A stretch of 64,000 bases of DNA from Kushneria phyllosphaerae (GTDB lineage Bacteria > Pseudomonadota > Gammaproteobacteria > Pseudomonadales > Halomonadaceae), in contig NZ_ONZI01000004.1 in NCBI RefSeq assembly GCF_900312995.1, forward strand, positions 310,001 through 374,000, read 5' to 3'. Shown one piece after another: positions 28,068 through 39,547 of the stretch. A model generated the notes under the pieces. It worked only from the letters and a program-made list of their open reading frames with translations. It was not told the origin of the DNA and searched no databases. Position numbers and translations under genes: made by a program. Positions within the stretch are counted from its first letter, which is position 1; each line of letters starts with the position of its first letter.

Positions 28068-28701
28068 TCGTATTCTCGATGCCGTGATTGACACCTTTTA
28101 TCTGGTCATCTGCAGCGGCCTAATTGGCATTGCGCTGGGCATCATCATGGGCGTGGCGCTCTACGTCACCCGTGAAAACCGCATCATGGCCATGCCGGTA
28201 CTCAACCGCGTCATCAGTCTGATCGTCAACGTCGGCCGCTCTGTACCCTTTATCATCCTGATGCTGGCTCTGGCCCCCTTTACCCGCTGGCTGGTGGGCT
28301 CCTATATCGGCACCACTGCCGCGCTGGTACCACTGAGCATTGCCGCCATCCCCTTTGTCGCCCGCCTGGTGGAGGGCGCCCTCAATGAGGTTCCTCATGG
28401 CCTGATCGAGGCAGCAGAATCAATGGGCGCCACCCCTTGGCAGATCATCACCCGTGTTCTGTTACCCGAAGCGAGAGGCGGGCTGATCACGGCCGCCACC
28501 ATTACCATTATTGCGCTGATTGGCTACAGCGCCATGGCAGGAGCTATCGGTGCCGGCGGTCTGGGGGCCGTGGCCTACAACTACGGCTATTCCCGCTACA
28601 ACCCCATGGTCATGCTGGTCACCGTGCTGATCATGGTGATCATGGTGCAGGGCGTTCAGATGCTGGGCGATTTTTTTGTGCATCGCAGTCGTCATCGCTA
28701 G
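28048..28701 (+). CDS. metI: Methionine ABC transporter permease MetI
   Basis: This 217-residue inner-membrane protein has five hydrophobic segments. The EAA loop (LIEAAESMGATPWQIITRVLLPEARGG) contacts MetN. ATG 28048 has GGAGG 9 bp upstream and overlaps the end of metN, which suggests coupled translation. The C-terminus ends on a charged HRSRHR after the last helix. Confidence 0.95.
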   Translation: MSSAMIDRILDAVIDTFYLVICSGLIGIALGIIMGVALYVTRENRIMAMPVLNRVISLIVNVGRSVPFIILMLALAPFTRWLVGSYIGTTAALVPLSIAAIPFVARLVEGALNEVPHGLIEAAESMGATPWQIITRVLLPEARGGLITAATITIIALIGYSAMAGAIGAGGLGAVAYNYGYSRYNPMVMLVTVLIMVIMVQGVQMLGDFFVHRSRHR

Positions 28702-28818
28702 GCAAACCCCCTGAAACAACGTCTTCAAAACAATAACGACAACATCACAGGCGCTGATAACGGCGCATCAAACCCTGTCGACAGCACTCCTGTCGAATTC
28801 ATTGCAAGGAGATAACGC

Positions 28819-29637
28819 ATGAGAATTTCACCCAAGGGGCTGGGCACTGCCCTGGCACTGAGCGCCAGCGTCATGATCGCCGGCTGTGGCAACCAGAGCG
28901 ACGATGAAAACACCGTCCGCGTCGGTACCATGGCAGGCCCTGAAACGGCCCTGATGGAAACCGCCGCGGAAGTGGCAAAGGACAAGTACGGACTCGACGT
29001 TGAAATCACCGAATTCAACGATTACGTCTCTCCCAATGCCGCGCTTGATGATGGCAGCATCGATGCCAACGCCTATCAGCACCAGCCCTACCTGGACAGC
29101 ATGATGGCGGATCGCGGCTTTGATTTTGTCGCCGCAGGCAAGACCTTCGTGTATCCGATTGGCGCCTACTCCGACAAGTACAAGAGCATTGACGAGCTGC
29201 CGGACGGCGCCACCATCGCGGTGCCCAACGACCCTTCAAATGAAGCACGTGCCCTGCTGCTGCTGGCCCGTGAAAACCTGATCGAACTGCGCGACCCGCA
29301 GAGCCCGACAGCCACGCCGGACGACATCACCGAAAACCCGCACAACTATCAGTTGCGCGAACTCGACGCCGCCCAGCTCACGCGCGCCCTGCCGGATGTC
29401 GATATGGCCTTTATCAACAGCACCTACTCGGTTGCCGCCGACATGACCGTTGATCAGGCGCTGATCGTTGAAGATGGCGACTCTCCCTACGTTAACCTCA
29501 TCGTGGTGCGCCAGGGCGATCAGAACAGCGAGAAGATCCAGCACCTCGTGGACGCCTTCCAGAGCCAGCAGGTCGTCGACAAGGCGGATGAGCTTTTCAA
29601 GGGTGGCGCCATCGCCGGCTGGGAAAAAAACCAGTAA
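28819..29637 (+). CDS. metQ: Methionine-binding lipoprotein MetQ
   Basis: This 272-residue protein has a signal peptide with lipobox MIAGC ending at C23. It contains VRVGTMAGPETALMETAAEVAKDKYGLDVEI and NAYQHQPYLDSMM, the NlpA/MetQ ligand-domain motifs. It delivers methionine to MetNI. An RBS AAGGAG precedes the ATG. It is 117 bp behind metI and followed by a strong terminator. Confidence 0.95.
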   Translation: MRISPKGLGTALALSASVMIAGCGNQSDDENTVRVGTMAGPETALMETAAEVAKDKYGLDVEITEFNDYVSPNAALDDGSIDANAYQHQPYLDSMMADRGFDFVAAGKTFVYPIGAYSDKYKSIDELPDGATIAVPNDPSNEARALLLLARENLIELRDPQSPTATPDDITENPHNYQLRELDAAQLTRALPDVDMAFINSTYSVAADMTVDQALIVEDGDSPYVNLIVVRQGDQNSEKIQHLVDAFQSQQVVDKADELFKGGAIAGWEKNQ

Positions 29638-29656
29638 GCCCCCATATTGCTGATCG

Positions 29657-29683
29657 GGGCCGGCCTGTGCCGGCCCTTTTTTT
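29657..29683 (+). terminator. Terminator after metQ
   Basis: Stem GGGCCGGC/GCCGGCCC (29657-29664 with 29669-29676) with a 4-nt loop is followed by a T7 run. It ends the metNIQ message 19 bp past the stop codon. Confidence 0.92.
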
Positions 29684-29704
29684 ATCCATGCAGTGAGACG
29701 ATTC

Positions 29705-30187
29705 ATGAGCAACACACGACCCACGACCGATTACGCCATGCTCAAGCGCCAGCTGATGGCACTGCTCGACACCCGGGACTGGGTGACCAACACCGCACAG
29801 ATGGCCGCCTTTATTTTCCAACAGGTTCCCGATCTGAACTGGGCAGGCTTTTATATACAGCGGGAAGAGCGTGTTTTGCGCCTTGGCCCCTTTCAGGGAC
29901 AGCCGGCCTGCAATCCCATCGGATTCGAAGACGGGGTCTGTGGTGCGGCAGCACGCACGGCAGAAACCCAGCGGGTGGAAGACGTGCACGCCTTCCCCGG
30001 CCATATTGCCTGCGACGCCGCGTCGCGCTCGGAACTGGTTGTCCCGCTGAGCATTGGTGACAGGCTCTGGGGCGTGCTGGATCTGGACAGCCCGCTGCCC
30101 GGTCGCTTCGGCATTGAGGATCAGGAAGGGATTGAAGCGCTGTGCCAGGTACTGATCGAACAGACCGACCTGCCCGACCGGGTGTAA
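29705..30187 (+). CDS. msrC: Free methionine-(R)-sulfoxide reductase (GAF-domain fRMsr)
   Basis: This 160-residue single GAF domain contains LNWAGFYI, LGPFQGQPAC, GVCGAAA and HIACDAASRSELVVP. The cysteines C69, C79 and C103 keep the 10- and 24-residue spacings of the E. coli enzyme's catalytic C84/C94/C118. It reduces free Met-(R)-O to methionine using thioredoxin. ATG 29705 is preferred over an upstream GTG at 29693. It is directly downstream of metNIQ, beyond that operon's terminator, a sensible grouping of methionine uptake and repair. Confidence 0.92.
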   Translation: MSNTRPTTDYAMLKRQLMALLDTRDWVTNTAQMAAFIFQQVPDLNWAGFYIQREERVLRLGPFQGQPACNPIGFEDGVCGAAARTAETQRVEDVHAFPGHIACDAASRSELVVPLSIGDRLWGVLDLDSPLPGRFGIEDQEGIEALCQVLIEQTDLPDRV

Positions 30188-30230
30188 TTGACGCCCCGCT
30201 CCAGAAGCGCCTACGCATAACAAACAGCAA

Positions 30231-30263
30231 AAAAACCCGCCACGGAGACCGTGGCGGGTTTTT
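30231..30263. terminator. Bidirectional terminator between msrC and the tRNA-Val genes
   Basis: A 15-bp perfect stem (30231-30245 with 30249-30263, arms AAAAACCCGCCACGG and complement) with a 3-nt loop serves msrC on the plus strand and the tRNA transcript on the minus strand. Confidence 0.92.
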
Positions 30264-30270
30264 AATATTC

Positions 30271-30347
30271 TGGTAGGACCGAGCGGATTTGAACCGCTGA
30301 CCTCCACGATGTCAACGTGGCGCTCTAACCAACTGAGCTACGGTCCT
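30271..30347 (-). tRNA. tRNA-Val (anticodon GAC)
   Basis: This 77-nt gene reads AGGACCGTAGCTCAGTTGG at the 5' end and GTTCAAATCC in the T loop, with an encoded CCA end. The anticodon stem CCACG/CGTGG encloses loop TTGACAT, so the anticodon is GAC (Val, GUC/GUU codons). The acceptor stem pairs fully. It is the second copy of the tandem pair. Confidence 0.97.
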
Positions 30348-30393
30348 GCAAATCGATACGTGTCAAAAAAGCCTGCGTTTATACCTGAAGCAA

Positions 30394-30470
30394 TGGTAGG
30401 ACCGAGCGGATTTGAACCGCTGACCTCCACGATGTCAACGTGGCGCTCTAACCAACTGAGCTACGGTCCT
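30394..30470 (-). tRNA. tRNA-Val (anticodon GAC), second identical copy
   Basis: This 77-nt gene is identical over its full length to the copy at 30271-30347, separated by 46 bp. Anticodon GAC, encoded CCA. It is first in the transcript, directly downstream of a tRNA-type promoter. Confidence 0.97.
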
Positions 30471-30508
30471 GCTTCAATGGCATACAAGTGCCGTTTCAAC
30501 GCTGCGCT

Positions 30509-30536
30509 ATTGTACTTATTTTCTGTTCGAGCGCAA
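30509..30536 (-). promoter_or_regulatory. Promoter of the tRNA-Val pair
   Basis: On the minus strand TTGCGC (30536-30531) and TACAAT (30514-30509) are 16 bp apart and followed by the GC-rich discriminator AGCGC, typical of stringently controlled tRNA promoters. The first tRNA begins 38 bp downstream. Confidence 0.65.
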
Positions 30537-30651
30537 CCGTTTACGCCACTGTATTGTTATAAAACATGTCTTTGCATGCATCAGTCGCCTGTTTACCTAT
30601 GCTCTGCAGCCGTCAAGACCTTTTACTACAGCCACTGACAGTCAGCGCCTT

Positions 30652-30691
30652 AAAAAAACCGGGCCTGCCGATATGACATCAGCAGGCCCGG
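30652..30691 (-). terminator. Terminator of glpFK
   Basis: Arms CCGGGCCTGC and GCAGGCCCGG (30659-30668 with 30682-30691) pair, followed on the minus strand by a T7 run. It lies 28 bp past the glpK stop. Confidence 0.9.
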
Positions 30692-30719
30692 GCCTTGTCT
30701 CAGCGGCGTTTTGCCACGA

Positions 30720-33009
<2,290 letters not shown>

Positions 33010-33360
33010 TTTTTTACCCCGGAATAGCGTTGGTTTTTAAACATTAGGTATAGCTGTGTTGCTTTCCGAGCATCCTATAGTAATCATTTAAAAAAACGAT
33101 GTGCCGTTTCTGACTTTCCATCAAAACAATTTCAAGCATTTGATTATAAATGGTTTAAACCCCTTTAAACCTTAGTCTTACAAGCCTTGCAAAAGGATTT
33201 AAAAGCTCAAAAAGGTGCAATATTCCAAAAATTTTGTTGCCAGATGAACATGGCAAACATCAAGTGAAAACCGTACGAAAACACCTATTGCCGAGCAGAA
33301 GGGCGAGGGATACCTTGACGACACGAATCAGCCTCGGAAAGCTTGCGGAAAGGACACCAC
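33010..33360. promoter_or_regulatory. glpF-glpR divergent control region
   Basis: The region is AT-rich. On the minus strand a TATAAT at 33148-33143 is a plausible -10 for glpFK. An inverted repeat GGTTTAAA-N4-TTTAAACC (33152-33171) covers the matching -35 position and could be an operator. A weak GlpR-like half pair (TTGTTG-N6-GAACAT) lies at 33234-33251. glpR has AAAGGA before its ATG. Confidence 0.5.
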
Positions 33361-34125
33361 ATGACCCAGCAGGAACGCCACAACACCATCGCTGACATGG
33401 TCAAGCGTCAGGGCTATGCGACCATCGAGCAGCTGGCGCATCACTTTGATGTCACACCACAGACCATCCGGCGCGATCTCAAGGTGCTGGCCGATGAACA
33501 GGTGATACGACGCGTTCATGGTGGTGCCGGTCTGCTGGAATCCAGCACGGTCAATACGGCCTATAGCGCGCGCAAGTTGATCAATCACGATGCCAAGGCG
33601 CGCATTGCCCGCTCACTGGCAGAACATATCCCGGATCAGAGTTCACTTTTCATAAATATCGGTACCAGTACCGAATTGATCGCCGAGGCGCTGCTCAACC
33701 ATCGGGGGCTGGAAATCATTACCAACAACCTCAACGTTGCCGCCACGCTTCAGCATCGCGAGGACTTCAACGTCATTGTGGCAGGCGGCACCGTACGCTC
33801 GCGCGATGGCGGCATCATCGGCGAGGCCACGGTAGACTTCATCAATCAGTTCAAGGTCGATTTCGGCATCATCGGCATCAGCAGCATTGATGAGGACGGT
33901 GCCCTGCTCGATTTTGACTATCAGGAGGTCAGAGTCGCCCAGGCCATCATCAGCAACTCGCGTCAGGTCTATCTGGCCGCCGACCACTCCAAGTTTTCAC
34001 GCAACGCCGTGGTACGTCTGGGACATCTTAACCAGATTCATGCCCTGTTTACCGACCAGGAGCCACCCGCCGGTATCTGCAAGCTGCTGAGCGAACAGGA
34101 CATTGCCCTCAATATATGTCCCTGA
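33361..34125 (+). CDS. glpR: DeoR-family repressor GlpR
   Basis: This 254-residue protein has an N-terminal helix-turn-helix ([22 protein letters not shown], about 20-41) with the DeoR-family ending VIRRVHGGA. The sugar-phosphate-binding C-terminal domain contains [13 protein letters not shown] and YLAADHSKF. It should repress glpFK and glpD until glycerol 3-phosphate binds. ATG 33361 is preferred to the upstream in-frame start at 33343. It is flanked by the genes it would control. Confidence 0.93.
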   Translation: MTQQERHNTIADMVKRQGYATIEQLAHHFDVTPQTIRRDLKVLADEQVIRRVHGGAGLLESSTVNTAYSARKLINHDAKARIARSLAEHIPDQSSLFINIGTSTELIAEALLNHRGLEIITNNLNVAATLQHREDFNVIVAGGTVRSRDGGIIGEATVDFINQFKVDFGIIGISSIDEDGALLDFDYQEVRVAQAIISNSRQVYLAADHSKFSRNAVVRLGHLNQIHALFTDQEPPAGICKLLSEQDIALNICP

Positions 34126-34253
34126 ACCAAAGCCGTGCCCGTGAAACAGGATTTTTGGAGCAGTGCTTTTGAAAAAGGTCGTCTGAAAGGAAGGTCATCG
34201 ACCGAACGAAAAGCTGATCATGCCGATTGCATCAGACAATCACCGATCCCTTG

Positions 34254-34292
34254 ATGTTCTTTTGAACATGTCATATGTTCACATTCGAACAT
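34254..34292 (+). promoter_or_regulatory. Two GlpR operators overlapping the glpD promoter
   Basis: ATGTTC-N4-GAACAT (34254-34269) and ATGTTCACATTCGAACAT (34275-34292). The second has the same arms and 6-bp spacer as the remembered E. coli GlpR consensus ATGTTCGWTAWCGAACAT. They overlap a possible promoter TTGATG (34251-34256), 17 bp, TATGTT (34274-34279), 65 bp before the glpD start. Confidence 0.75.
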
Positions 34293-34356
34293 TCGTGATG
34301 GTATGGTTACCGCGTTCCCAATTCCTTAATCCGGCGCAGACGCGCAAGGCAGGCGC

Positions 34357-35925
34357 ATGACTTCCGACAAGACTTCTTCAGCGAACACTCCCGTTCTGGA
34401 CCTTTTCATCATCGGTGGGGGTATCAATGGCACCGGTATTGCCAACGATGCTGCCGGCCGCGGTCTGAGCATCGGGCTATGTGAACAGGCCGACCTTGCC
34501 AGTGCCACCTCCTCGGCTTCCAGCAAGCTGATTCATGGCGGACTGCGCTATCTGGAACACAAGGAGTTTCGTCTGGTTCGCGAAGCACTTCACGAGCGTG
34601 AAGTCCTGCTTGCCAAAGCGCCGCATATTATCTGGCCGCTGCGTTTTATCCTGCCGCACCGCCAGCACCTGCGGCCGGCCTGGATGCTGCGCGCCGGTCT
34701 TTTCCTGTATGACCATCTGAGCCCGCGCGCCACACTGCCCGGCTCGAAGTCGCTGAAATTTGACGGTTCAAGCGCGCTCAAGCCTGACATCAAGCGTGGC
34801 TTTGAATATTCCGACTGCTGGGTCGACGATGCTCGTCTGGTCGTGCTCAATGCCCTGCAGGCGCAGGAGCAGGGTGGCGAAATTCTGGTGCGCACGCGCT
34901 GCATCAGCGCCGTGGAAAAGGATGGCATCTGGGAGATCACGCTGGAAAACACCCGTACCGGCGAGCAGCTGGTGCGCCGTGCCAAAGCGCTGATCAACGC
35001 CGCCGGCCCGTGGGTAGAGTCTTTCATCAAGGGCAGCACCCAGCGCAAGTCGCGCTACGGCATCAACATGATCAAGGGCAGTCATATCATTACCCGCCGC
35101 ATCAATGGTGATGACCGCGCCTTCATCCTGCAAAACGAGGACAAGCGCATCGTCTTTGTCCTCCCCTGGCAAAATGACTACAGCCTGATCGGGACAACAG
35201 ATCAGAACTACGAGGGTGATCCGACCCATATCACCATCAGCGATGAAGAGACCGATTACATCCTCAATGTCGTCAATGCGCACTTCAAGGAGCAGCTGAC
35301 CCGCGATGACGTGGTCACCAGCTACTCCGGCGTACGCCCGCTGTGTGATGACGAGTCCGATGATCCTTCCGCGATGACGCGTGACTATACGCTCTCGCTG
35401 GATGATACCGGCGCACCGATGCTGTCGGTCTTTGGCGGCAAGATTACGACCTTTCGCCGTCTGTCCGAATCCGCCATGGAGAAAATCGAGCCCTGGTTCC
35501 CGAGCATGGGCAAGCCCTGGACCGACAAGCGTCCGCTACCGGGTGGCAACATCGATTCCCGCGAGGCCTATACCCGCAAGCTGCTGACGCAGTATCCTTT
35601 TTTGGGTGAACTGCGCGCTGCTCGATTTGCCTCGAGCTACGGCACGCTGTGCGAGAAGTTCCTCGAGGGCGTCACCGACGAGGCCGGGCTGGGGGAGGAT
35701 TTCGGTGCCGGGCTGACCCGTGCCGAAGTGGACTACCTGATCGATCACGAGTGGGCCACACAGGTCGACGATATTCTCTGGCGTCGTACCAAAATGGATG
35801 TGCGTCTAAATGAATCTCAGCGCAAGCACCTGCAGGAATACGTGACGGGTCGCATGGACACCAGCGCAGACGACATGAGCGAGCCGGTCGGCACGCCTTC
35901 TCCGGATCATGCTCTGACGCACTAA
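34357..35925 (+). CDS. glpD: Aerobic glycerol-3-phosphate dehydrogenase
   Basis: This 522-residue FAD-dependent membrane-associated enzyme has the dinucleotide fold LFIIGGGINGTGIANDAAGRG (GGGINGTG at 20-27), SSASSKLIHGGLRYLE and the C-terminal DAO_C domain. It oxidises glycerol 3-phosphate to DHAP and passes electrons to quinone. AAGGCAGG precedes the ATG. It is downstream of glpR and behind its own operators. Confidence 0.97.
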   Translation: MTSDKTSSANTPVLDLFIIGGGINGTGIANDAAGRGLSIGLCEQADLASATSSASSKLIHGGLRYLEHKEFRLVREALHEREVLLAKAPHIIWPLRFILPHRQHLRPAWMLRAGLFLYDHLSPRATLPGSKSLKFDGSSALKPDIKRGFEYSDCWVDDARLVVLNALQAQEQGGEILVRTRCISAVEKDGIWEITLENTRTGEQLVRRAKALINAAGPWVESFIKGSTQRKSRYGINMIKGSHIITRRINGDDRAFILQNEDKRIVFVLPWQNDYSLIGTTDQNYEGDPTHITISDEETDYILNVVNAHFKEQLTRDDVVTSYSGVRPLCDDESDDPSAMTRDYTLSLDDTGAPMLSVFGGKITTFRRLSESAMEKIEPWFPSMGKPWTDKRPLPGGNIDSREAYTRKLLTQYPFLGELRAARFASSYGTLCEKFLEGVTDEAGLGEDFGAGLTRAEVDYLIDHEWATQVDDILWRRTKMDVRLNESQRKHLQEYVTGRMDTSADDMSEPVGTPSPDHALTH

Positions 35926-35957
35926 ACCTGCATGACACCAGATGAATGGCAGCATAC

Positions 35958-35985
35958 AAAAGGGCCCCTTTCGGGGCCCTTTTTT
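35958..35985. terminator. Bidirectional terminator between glpD and fumC
   Basis: Arms AGGGCCCC (35961-35968) and GGGGCCCT (35973-35980) are flanked by A3 and T5 runs. It separates the convergent genes glpD (+) and fumC (-). Confidence 0.92.
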
Positions 35986-36010
35986 GTTGCATGTCCTGAC
36001 GCACTGAACC

Positions 36011-37390
36011 CTACTCCTGGATGCCCCCACGTGTCAGCTGCGCAGGGTCGAGATAACGTTCAAGCTCTTCGCGGGAAAGTTCGGTCTCTTCCTCGGCCAC
36101 TTCGATGATTGGACGACCTTCCTGATAGGCCTTTTTGGCCACACGCGCCGCTTCGTTGTAGCCGATCACCGGGTTGAGCGCGGTGACCAGTACCGGATTG
36201 CGCGCCAGCGGCGACTCGACATTGTCACGACGAACATTGAAGCTTCTGATGGCCTTGTCCGCCATCAGCAGGGAGACGTTATTTAAAAGCGAGATCGAAC
36301 TCAACACGTTGTGCGCCATCAGCGGCAGCATGACATTAAGCTGGAAGTTGCCTGACTGTCCCCCCACGGTGACCGCCGCATCGTTGCCGATGACCTGAGC
36401 CGCTACCTGAGCCGCCGCCTCCGGAATCACCGGATTGACCTTGCCCGGCATTATTGAACTGCCCGGCTGGAGAGCTTCCAGTTCAATTTCGCCAAGGCCG
36501 GCCAGTGGCCCGGAATTCATCCAGCGTAGATCGTTGCTGATTTTCATCAGTGCGCAGGCATAGGCCTTGAGGTGACCGGACATTTCTACCGTGGCGTCCT
36601 GCGAGCCCAGCGCCGCAAAGAAGCTGTCTGCCGGCGTAAAGGCAAGCCCGGTCTGCTCGGAAAGGCGTTTGGCAAAGCGCTCGGCAAATTCCGCATGGGC
36701 ATTGATACCGCTGCCCACGGCCGTGCCACCCTGGGCCAGTCGCAACATGCGCGTCAGGCCATTTTCAAGACGCTCGATGGACTGCGCGACCTGACTGGCC
36801 CAGCCGCCCAGTTCCTGGCTCATGCGCACCGGCATGGCATCCATCAGGTGCGTTCGGCCGGTCTTGATCACGTCATCAAGTGTCGATGCCTTGTCCTCGA
36901 TGGTCTTTTGCAGATAGCGCAGCGTCGGCAGCAGCTTCTCGTTGAGCTCCATGGCAATCGAGACATGCAGCGCGGTTGGAATGGTGTCATTGCTGCTCTG
37001 ACCCATGTTCACATGGTCATTGGGCCCGATGTCGAGATCGTCCCGCGAGGCCAGATGCGAAATCACCTCGTTGACGTTCATGTTGGTCGAGGTGCCAGAC
37101 CCGGTCTGATAGATATCAATTGGAAACTGATCGACGTGCTCACCGCGGATGATCGCGTCGGCCGCCTTGACGATGGACAGCGCCCGCCCTTCATCAAGCA
37201 GGCCAAGATCCATGTTGACCTCGGCGGCCGCCCTTTTGACCCGCGCCACGGCGGCAATAAAGGACGCCGGCATGGGGTGTCCGCTGACCGGAAAGTTATT
37301 GATGGCCCGTTGCGTCTGCGCGCCGTAAAGTGCCTCCATCGGCACTTCCAGCTCGCCCATGCTGTCCTTTTCGATACGGGTCTGATCCAT
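36011..37390 (-). CDS. fumC: Class II fumarate hydratase
   Basis: This 459-residue protein of the fumarase/aspartase superfamily has TGSGTSTNMNVNEVI, GRTHLMDAMPVRMSQE and the signature GSSIMPGKVNPVIPEA with the active-site Ser loop. It interconverts fumarate and malate in the TCA cycle and is iron-independent. ATG follows GGAGA. It appears monocistronic. Confidence 0.94.
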   Translation of the reverse strand: MDQTRIEKDSMGELEVPMEALYGAQTQRAINNFPVSGHPMPASFIAAVARVKRAAAEVNMDLGLLDEGRALSIVKAADAIIRGEHVDQFPIDIYQTGSGTSTNMNVNEVISHLASRDDLDIGPNDHVNMGQSSNDTIPTALHVSIAMELNEKLLPTLRYLQKTIEDKASTLDDVIKTGRTHLMDAMPVRMSQELGGWASQVAQSIERLENGLTRMLRLAQGGTAVGSGINAHAEFAERFAKRLSEQTGLAFTPADSFFAALGSQDATVEMSGHLKAYACALMKISNDLRWMNSGPLAGLGEIELEALQPGSSIMPGKVNPVIPEAAAQVAAQVIGNDAAVTVGGQSGNFQLNVMLPLMAHNVLSSISLLNNVSLLMADKAIRSFNVRRDNVESPLARNPVLVTALNPVIGYNEAARVAKKAYQEGRPIIEVAEEETELSREELERYLDPAQLTRGGIQE

Positions 37391-37507
37391 GATTCTCTCC
37401 TGATAATCAACGATGAAGCGCCGAAAGATGCCCTTCAGGTTAGCAGGCCCACTGGCATTGCACCCGGCTCATGTCACGTCTTCAGTCGAGTGCGCCGCCC
37501 CTGAAGA

Positions 37508-38632
37508 TCAAAGGTCGATCACCTGCCGGATGGCGCGCCCCTGGGCTAGACGCTCAAACCCTTCGTTGATGTCCTCAAGCGTTATGCGGTGGGTCAACAG
37601 TCGGTCCACCGGCAGACGACCGGCCTGATACAGCGCGATATAACCCGGCACATCCAGTGAGGGCACGTGGCCCCCCAGATAAGACCCCTTGAGCGTGCGC
37701 TGCTCGGCCACCATCCGTGTCGGACTGATGGCCAGACGCACGTCCGGATGCGGCAGTCCGGAGGTCACCGTGGTGCCGCCACGCCGAGTACATTCAAAGG
37801 CAAACTCAAGCGCCGGTGCCACACCGGCAAACTCGGTGGCCAGATCCACCCCGCCCCCGCTGATGGCACGCACCTGCTCAATGGCATCCTCATCACCGCT
37901 ATTGATCACATGCGTTGCCCCCATGGCTTTGGCCGTTTCCAGCTTGTCGGCATCGATGTCAGCGGCAATCACCTGACGCGCGCCGCCGCCAATCGCCCCC
38001 AGCACTGCGGCCAGCCCCACTCCGCCCAGCCCGACCACCAACACCGACTGACCCAGCTTGAGCTCGCCGGTATGCACCACTGCCCCGACTCCGGTCAGTA
38101 CCGCGCAGCCGAACAGCGCCGCAATGTGAAACGGCAGGCTCGGGTCGATGCGCGTCAGTGAGCGACGCGACGCCACGGCATATTCAGCAAATCCGGAGAC
38201 TCCGATGTGGTGATAAACCGTTTCTTCACCGTGATGCAGGCGCATGCCGCCCCCCAGCAGATGTCCGGCAGCATTGGCGGCCGCCCCGGGCTGACACAGT
38301 GCTGCCTCACCGGAGAGGCAAAAGGCACAGGTGCCACAGTTGGGCGCGAAGGAAAACACCACATGATCACCGACCTCAAGATCCTCGACGCCCTCACCGA
38401 CCTCCACCACCTCGCCCGCTGCCTCATGGCCCAGCACCATCGGCAACGGCCGCGGCCGATTGCCATTGATGGTCGACAGATCAGAGTGACACAGCCCGGC
38501 CGCGCGAATGCGCACCAGCACCTCGCCACGCCCCGGTGGATCAAGCGTTACCTCCTCAATGGACAACGGCCTGGATTCCCCATAGGGACGTGATTTTTGC
38601 ATCTCTCGCAACACGGCGGCCCGAGCTTTCAT
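37508..38632 (-). CDS. Zinc-dependent medium-chain alcohol dehydrogenase
   Basis: This 374-residue MDR enzyme has catalytic zinc ligands C48 and H69/E70 (GLCHSD; GHEAAG), a structural zinc lobe C99-x2-C102-x2-C105-x7-C113 and the NAD-binding motif VLVVGLGGVGLAAVLGA. The sequence is closest in feel to class III-like or aryl/allyl alcohol dehydrogenases; the substrate is not evident. It is the last gene of a three-gene minus-strand run (permease, lactonase, dehydrogenase), 50 bp behind the lactonase, with RBS GGGAG. Confidence 0.88.
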   Translation of the reverse strand: MKARAAVLREMQKSRPYGESRPLSIEEVTLDPPGRGEVLVRIRAAGLCHSDLSTINGNRPRPLPMVLGHEAAGEVVEVGEGVEDLEVGDHVVFSFAPNCGTCAFCLSGEAALCQPGAAANAAGHLLGGGMRLHHGEETVYHHIGVSGFAEYAVASRRSLTRIDPSLPFHIAALFGCAVLTGVGAVVHTGELKLGQSVLVVGLGGVGLAAVLGAIGGGARQVIAADIDADKLETAKAMGATHVINSGDEDAIEQVRAISGGGVDLATEFAGVAPALEFAFECTRRGGTTVTSGLPHPDVRLAISPTRMVAEQRTLKGSYLGGHVPSLDVPGYIALYQAGRLPVDRLLTHRITLEDINEGFERLAQGRAIRQVIDL

Positions 38633-38682
38633 GATTTTCTCCCTGATCAGTGGAATATGGCAGTAGCGACGTCGCGCTGAAC

Positions 38683-39468
38683 TCAGCGGTAATACTCGGG
38701 GGCATGGCGAAACGTCGGCCAGGCATCAGGGTCATGACCGGTGACCACCATGGCCTGCGTCTTGCGGGCCAGAGCATGGAGCTTTTGCACCGAGCGTACG
38801 GCGTCCACGGTCGAAGCCAGAAATCCCGGCAGCGCCTTTTCATTCCAGTGATCCATGGTATAGGCCGCATCCACCGCCAGCAGCACCGGACCGGTCTCTT
38901 CCAGATGGATCATGAAGCTTGCATGGCCCGGTGCATGGCCGGGGGTAAAGACAAAACGAATGACCCCGTCACCGAAGACGTCATAGCCATCGTCGCTGTC
39001 CTCCAGAAAATGCCAGTTCAGCCCCGGGCGATCAAAATCCTTGCGGATATAACCGCCGGCCGAAAACCAGTCCGGCGCCATGGCATATTCATACTCTCGC
39101 CGGCGGACAACATGGACGGCGTTGGGGAAGCGACCGGTCGCACCGGTGTGATCCAGATGGAGATGGCTGTGCAGCACATAGCGAACGTCTTCCGGCGCGA
39201 TCCCCATGGCCTGAAGCGTTTGAACACACCCTTCTTCCTCGCGCATGACCGGCTGATAAACGGCGGTAATGTCGCCCCAGTGGCCCTCGGCATCCGTAGC
39301 GCACTCCACGGCGCAGCCGCCATCAATGACCACATGCCCCTGTGGGTGGGTAATCAGATACCACGGCACCGGTATCTCATAATCATCAAGCCCGGCATTC
39401 ATGCTGATGTTGCAGCGACGACATTTGAGAGTTCCGGTCTGGAACATGTAAAGGCGCAGCTCATTCAT
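38683..39468 (-). CDS. Metallo-beta-lactamase fold hydrolase, N-acyl homoserine lactonase family
   Basis: This 261-residue protein has the dinuclear zinc motif HSHLHLDHTGATG (H102, H104, D106, H107). FVFTPGHAPGHAS supplies the next His, and a late VVTGHDPDAW supplies the last. The AiiA-type lactonase family shares this HxHxDH arrangement, but other lactone or ester substrates are possible. The ATG at 39468 follows GGGAG; a longer in-frame version to 39519 has no good RBS. Its place between a permease and an alcohol dehydrogenase suggests catabolism of a lactone-type compound rather than dedicated quorum quenching. Confidence 0.82.
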   Translation of the reverse strand: MNELRLYMFQTGTLKCRRCNISMNAGLDDYEIPVPWYLITHPQGHVVIDGGCAVECATDAEGHWGDITAVYQPVMREEEGCVQTLQAMGIAPEDVRYVLHSHLHLDHTGATGRFPNAVHVVRRREYEYAMAPDWFSAGGYIRKDFDRPGLNWHFLEDSDDGYDVFGDGVIRFVFTPGHAPGHASFMIHLEETGPVLLAVDAAYTMDHWNEKALPGFLASTVDAVRSVQKLHALARKTQAMVVTGHDPDAWPTFRHAPEYYR

Positions 39469-39547
39469 GACGATTCTCCCGACAAAGGCATTGGCAGACA
39501 TTAACCATGACGCTTGCAAAGCTTCTGATACGGCCTGTCAGCTCGCA

